51,428 nt of DNA from Planctomycetota bacterium (GTDB lineage: Bacteria; Planctomycetota; UBA1135; GCA-002686595): positions 1 to 51,428 of the forward strand of contig JAJDET010000145.1 in NCBI GenBank assembly GCA_029259655.1, written 5' to 3'. Numbering within the stretch: the first letter of the stretch is position 1; the number at the start of each line of letters is the position of its first letter. The notes below the pieces were generated by a model. The model did no database searches. It was not told the origin of the DNA and worked only from the letters and a program-made list of their open reading frames with translations. The position numbers and the translations under genes were made by a program. Of this stretch, positions 49,102 to 51,428 are shown piece by piece.

Positions 49102-51428
49102 CTACTCGTCCCCCGGGCGCGGGCGGAAGACGAGGCGGAACCCGGTGTCGACCTTCACGCGGTCCGGGCCGTCCGCCTGGCGCGCCTCGATGCGGAACGT
49201 CTCCGAGGCCGAGGCCTGCATCGATCCACCGTGGATGAACCTGGACGGGACATCGCTGTCCTCGCGCAAGGTCGAGGTCCATTCCGACACCGAGCTGGCC
49301 AGCCCGTGGACGCCGAACGGACTCTCGTCGGTAGGGTAGGCGTAGACCGGCTCCCAGAAGCCCGAGCGCTTGGAGAAGACGTTCGCGCACAGGGAGGGGT
49401 CGAAGGATCGGCCCCACGGGTACGGGCGACTGTCGGCGCCCGCCGCGGCGCGCTCCCACTCGACGTCCGAGGGGACGTCCGCGATCCAGGGCGAGCCCTC
49501 ACGGCCGAGCCGTCGGTTCAGGTGCTCGAGGTAGGCCTCGATGTCGCTGAAGGCGAGCCCGCGGACGGGCTCGTAACTCCAGCGCGCTCCGAGCTCCCCG
49601 AAGAGCCCGACCTGCGAGCTCTCCCTTCGCGGCACGAGCTCGAGGAGACCGGTTGCCTCCAGCCGCGCATGAATGCGATCCAGGACCTCGGGGTCGTCGA
49701 GGAAGGCCCACCACTCCGCCATCGTGAGCTCGTAGATGCTGACCCAGAACCCGTCCACCTGCACGAGCTCCGGGCCTGCGGAGAAGGTGCCCATCGGGTC
49801 GGTGCCTCGCCGGAGCTCCCCGGGCGGGATCCAGACGCAACCCGACGGCGCGAGCGCCGCGTCCTTCGGATGGGCCTGCAACCGGACCGTCTCCGAAGGG
49901 CGGACGGCGAACGGGACGCGCAGGTCACGGCAACCGGGTTGCTGAACGAGCAGCAGGTAGGATCCGGGCGAGAGCTCCTCCTCCGCGATCGGCGGAGAAC
50001 CCAGGTCGGCCTCGTCCCCGGCGAGGAGCGGTGCCGCGGTCGTCCTCGCGACCGCCAGCGGCACGGCACCCGCCGGGAGCTCGAAGGCGAGCTCCCGCGA
50101 CCCCCGGAGCACTCGCACCTCGATCGGGCGCGGCGGGGAGACGGTGGCGACGAGAGCCGGGAGTCCGGCAGGCATCACGCCGGGCTCCTGGTCGATGCCG
50201 TCCAGCGGGACATGGCACGCGACCTCCCGCAGCACGCCCTCCGACTCGAACACGACGTCGAAAGGGCCGCCCGCCGACTCGACCTCGAAGAGGTCGGCGA
50301 GCTTCCAGAGCTCGACGCCGTTCACCGAGACGATGCGGTCCCAGACCCGGATGCCCTCCTCCGCGGCCCGGGAGCCGGGCAGAACCTCCTGAACCCGGAG
50401 CGCCGTCGCGAGACCACACCCGTCGACCTCGAACACGAGGTCGCCCGCGCGCAGCCCCGCCGCGTGGGCTCCTCCTCCTTCGGCCACCTCGAGGAGCTCG
50501 AGGCACGTGTCGCCCGGCTGGAGCGCGCCATCGTGCTCCACACCCGTGGGAGGATCGCGGAAGGGGACCGGTACGAGTCTCGTCAGCCACTGATCGGGCC
50601 GTGCGCGATCGATGCGTGCGTAACGAAACAGGAAGGCCCGCGCGTCGAGTGGAATCTCGACCCGCAGCGCCCCGAGCCCCAGGAGCTCGTCGGCGTAGCG
50701 GCCTTCGTCGTCGCGCTCGCGGACGAGTCGGCGCTCCACTTCGGTGGCGATCTCGTCGCCGGCGTCTCGGGCTGCGCGGAAGCGCGAGGCGTGGAAGTCT
50801 GCGAAGGCGCGCTGCACAGGCGCGTGGCGCTCGACTCCGGCGCGTGCCGCCCAGGTCTCCGCCAGGTGCAGGGCGTTCTCGACGTCGATGACGCGCTGCT
50901 CGAGCTCCGTGCGGACGATCTCTCGCCGCGCGCGCAGGCGCGCCAGCTCATGGCGCTCCGACTCGGCCGTCACCTCGACCCCCACCCTCTTCTCGCGTGC
51001 GAGGATCTCCGGATCGAGCGTGTCGAGCTCCCGTGAGAAAGAGTCCAGCGCCGCGCGAGACCCGGCCACCTCGGTCAGGACGCGCTCGCATCGGGCGAGA
51101 TCTACGGCTCGCGCGAGCGCGGGCCCGTCGGGGTGCCCCTCGTCGAGCGCGGTGAGGTGCGCGAGCAACCGGTCCGCCTGCTCCAGACGCCCGGCGGCGA
51201 CGGCGGCGCGAACCTCGCGCGCGGCGGCATTCGCCTCACGGCCCCGTGCTGCGGCGCGCACGGTACCGGCTGCGGGAACCCCGATCGCGAGGGCCAGGAA
51301 GACGGCGGATGCGAACGCGAGCGCCGGCTGGCGGCGCGCGAGCATCCTCGCGCGCCGCAGCGGTCCGGCCGGCCGGGCGCGGATCGGCCGATACTCGAGG
51401 AAGGCCCGGAGGTCGAGGGCGAGGTCGA
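49102..51428 (-). CDS. Serine/threonine kinase-PDZ-FGE-domain fusion, 5' truncated by window edge
   Basis: The frame is open to the window end; at least 774 residues are seen. The first visible part DLALDLRAFLEYRPIRARPAGP is the end of a Hanks-type kinase C-lobe, followed by a membrane segment (~39-53 of the visible part, ALAFASAVFLALAIG), a coiled-coil region, two PDZ-like units (HAAGLRAGDLVFEVDG and AAEEGIRVWDRIVSVNGVE) and a C-terminal formylglycine-generating-enzyme/SUMF1-like domain from SGCVWIPPGELRRG to DTGFRLVFRP. The FGE domain lacks the paired catalytic cysteines of true FGE as far as I can see, so it is likely a ligand-binding module. The gene precedes the ECF sigma gene by 7 bp. 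Predicted role: membrane sensor kinase controlling that sigma factor. Confidence 0.82.
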   Translation of the reverse strand, partial: DLALDLRAFLEYRPIRARPAGPLRRARMLARRQPALAFASAVFLALAIGVPAAGTVRAAARGREANAAAREVRAAVAAGRLEQADRLLAHLTALDEGHPDGPALARAVDLARCERVLTEVAGSRAALDSFSRELDTLDPEILAREKRVGVEVTAESERHELARLRARREIVRTELEQRVIDVENALHLAETWAARAGVERHAPVQRAFADFHASRFRAARDAGDEIATEVERRLVRERDDEGRYADELLGLGALRVEIPLDARAFLFRYARIDRARPDQWLTRLVPVPFRDPPTGVEHDGALQPGDTCLELLEVAEGGGAHAAGLRAGDLVFEVDGCGLATALRVQEVLPGSRAAEEGIRVWDRIVSVNGVELWKLADLFEVESAGGPFDVVFESEGVLREVACHVPLDGIDQEPGVMPAGLPALVATVSPPRPIEVRVLRGSRELAFELPAGAVPLAVARTTAAPLLAGDEADLGSPPIAEEELSPGSYLLLVQQPGCRDLRVPFAVRPSETVRLQAHPKDAALAPSGCVWIPPGELRRGTDPMGTFSAGPELVQVDGFWVSIYELTMAEWWAFLDDPEVLDRIHARLEATGLLELVPRRESSQVGLFGELGARWSYEPVRGLAFSDIEAYLEHLNRRLGREGSPWIADVPSDVEWERAAAGADSRPYPWGRSFDPSLCANVFSKRSGFWEPVYAYPTDESPFGVHGLASSVSEWTSTLREDSDVPSRFIHGGSMQASASETFRIEARQADGPDRVKVDTGFRLVFRPRPGDE

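Noticed and set aside
49102..49900. True formylglycine-generating enzyme that could activate the sulfatase at 3645
   Set aside because: The domain is fused to a kinase and PDZ-like units, and the catalytic cysteine pair is not evident; more likely a binding module.

Overview
The window is a very GC-rich, gene-dense bacterial chromosome segment. I infer a Planctomycetota-like host from the gene mix: a serine/threonine kinase fused to PDZ-like and FGE/sulfatase-modifying-factor-like domains next to an ECF sigma factor, sulfatases, a large protein of repeated carboxypeptidase-regulatory-like domains, a RAYT-type transposase, and DUF2959 and DUF4272 proteins. No rRNA or other taxonomic marker is present, so this placement is an inference. 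Genes run in short co-directional runs, often with 4-base ATGA/GTGA/TTGA stop-start overlaps that suggest translational coupling.

Layout. 1-1858: end of a Bat-type aerotolerance operon (BatD C-terminus, BatE-like TPR/SH3 protein). 1966-10688: envelope glycan block with a polytopic arabinosyltransferase-like protein, an intact sulfatase, a sulfatase-fold protein that lacks the catalytic nucleophile, and three coupled GT4 glycosyltransferases. 10694-11914: threonine synthase. 11971-15206: two copies of a ~202-bp element with 20-bp terminal inverted repeats, bracketing a DUF2959 lipoprotein, a GT4 enzyme and a histidine phosphatase. 15254-19240: 2Fe-2S ferredoxin, prephenate dehydratase, a fused CitD-CitE protein and CitF (citrate lyase). 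19320-24246: a 1183-residue repeat protein and a GT39/ArnT-like membrane protein. 24407-30190: isocitrate-dehydrogenase-like enzyme, DUF4272 protein, MmgE/PrpD protein and an ABC exporter pair. 30188-31352: a 12-bp tandem repeat, four copies of an undescribed ~25-bp inverted motif, and a RAYT-like transposase. 31362-33398: inositol-monophosphatase-family enzyme divergent from thioredoxin reductase. 33457-37498: three type IV pilin-like genes, the largest with a CxxCH motif. 37697-41205: a GT4 enzyme with a 14-residue-repeat coiled coil, and a GT2 enzyme. 41213-44628: coaE-rho-GT4. 44874-48376: coiled-coil protein, TatC, CinA. 48443-48517: tRNA-Gln. 48531-end: ECF sigma factor and the C-terminal part of the kinase fusion.

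The most interesting signals are (i) the RAYT gene with its four-copy inverted motif, which looks like an uncharacterised REP/RAYT pair; (ii) the paired 202-bp inverted-repeat elements with conserved internal hairpins; (iii) a CitD-CitE fusion; (iv) a repeated TAnnnT box 6-7 bases before the start codon of four first-in-unit genes, suggesting leaderless mRNAs; (v) a shared Cys-x12-Cys-x7/8-Cys signature in four otherwise separate GT4 enzymes; and (vi) a glycosyltransferase-coiled-coil fusion that could act as a spacer or ruler.
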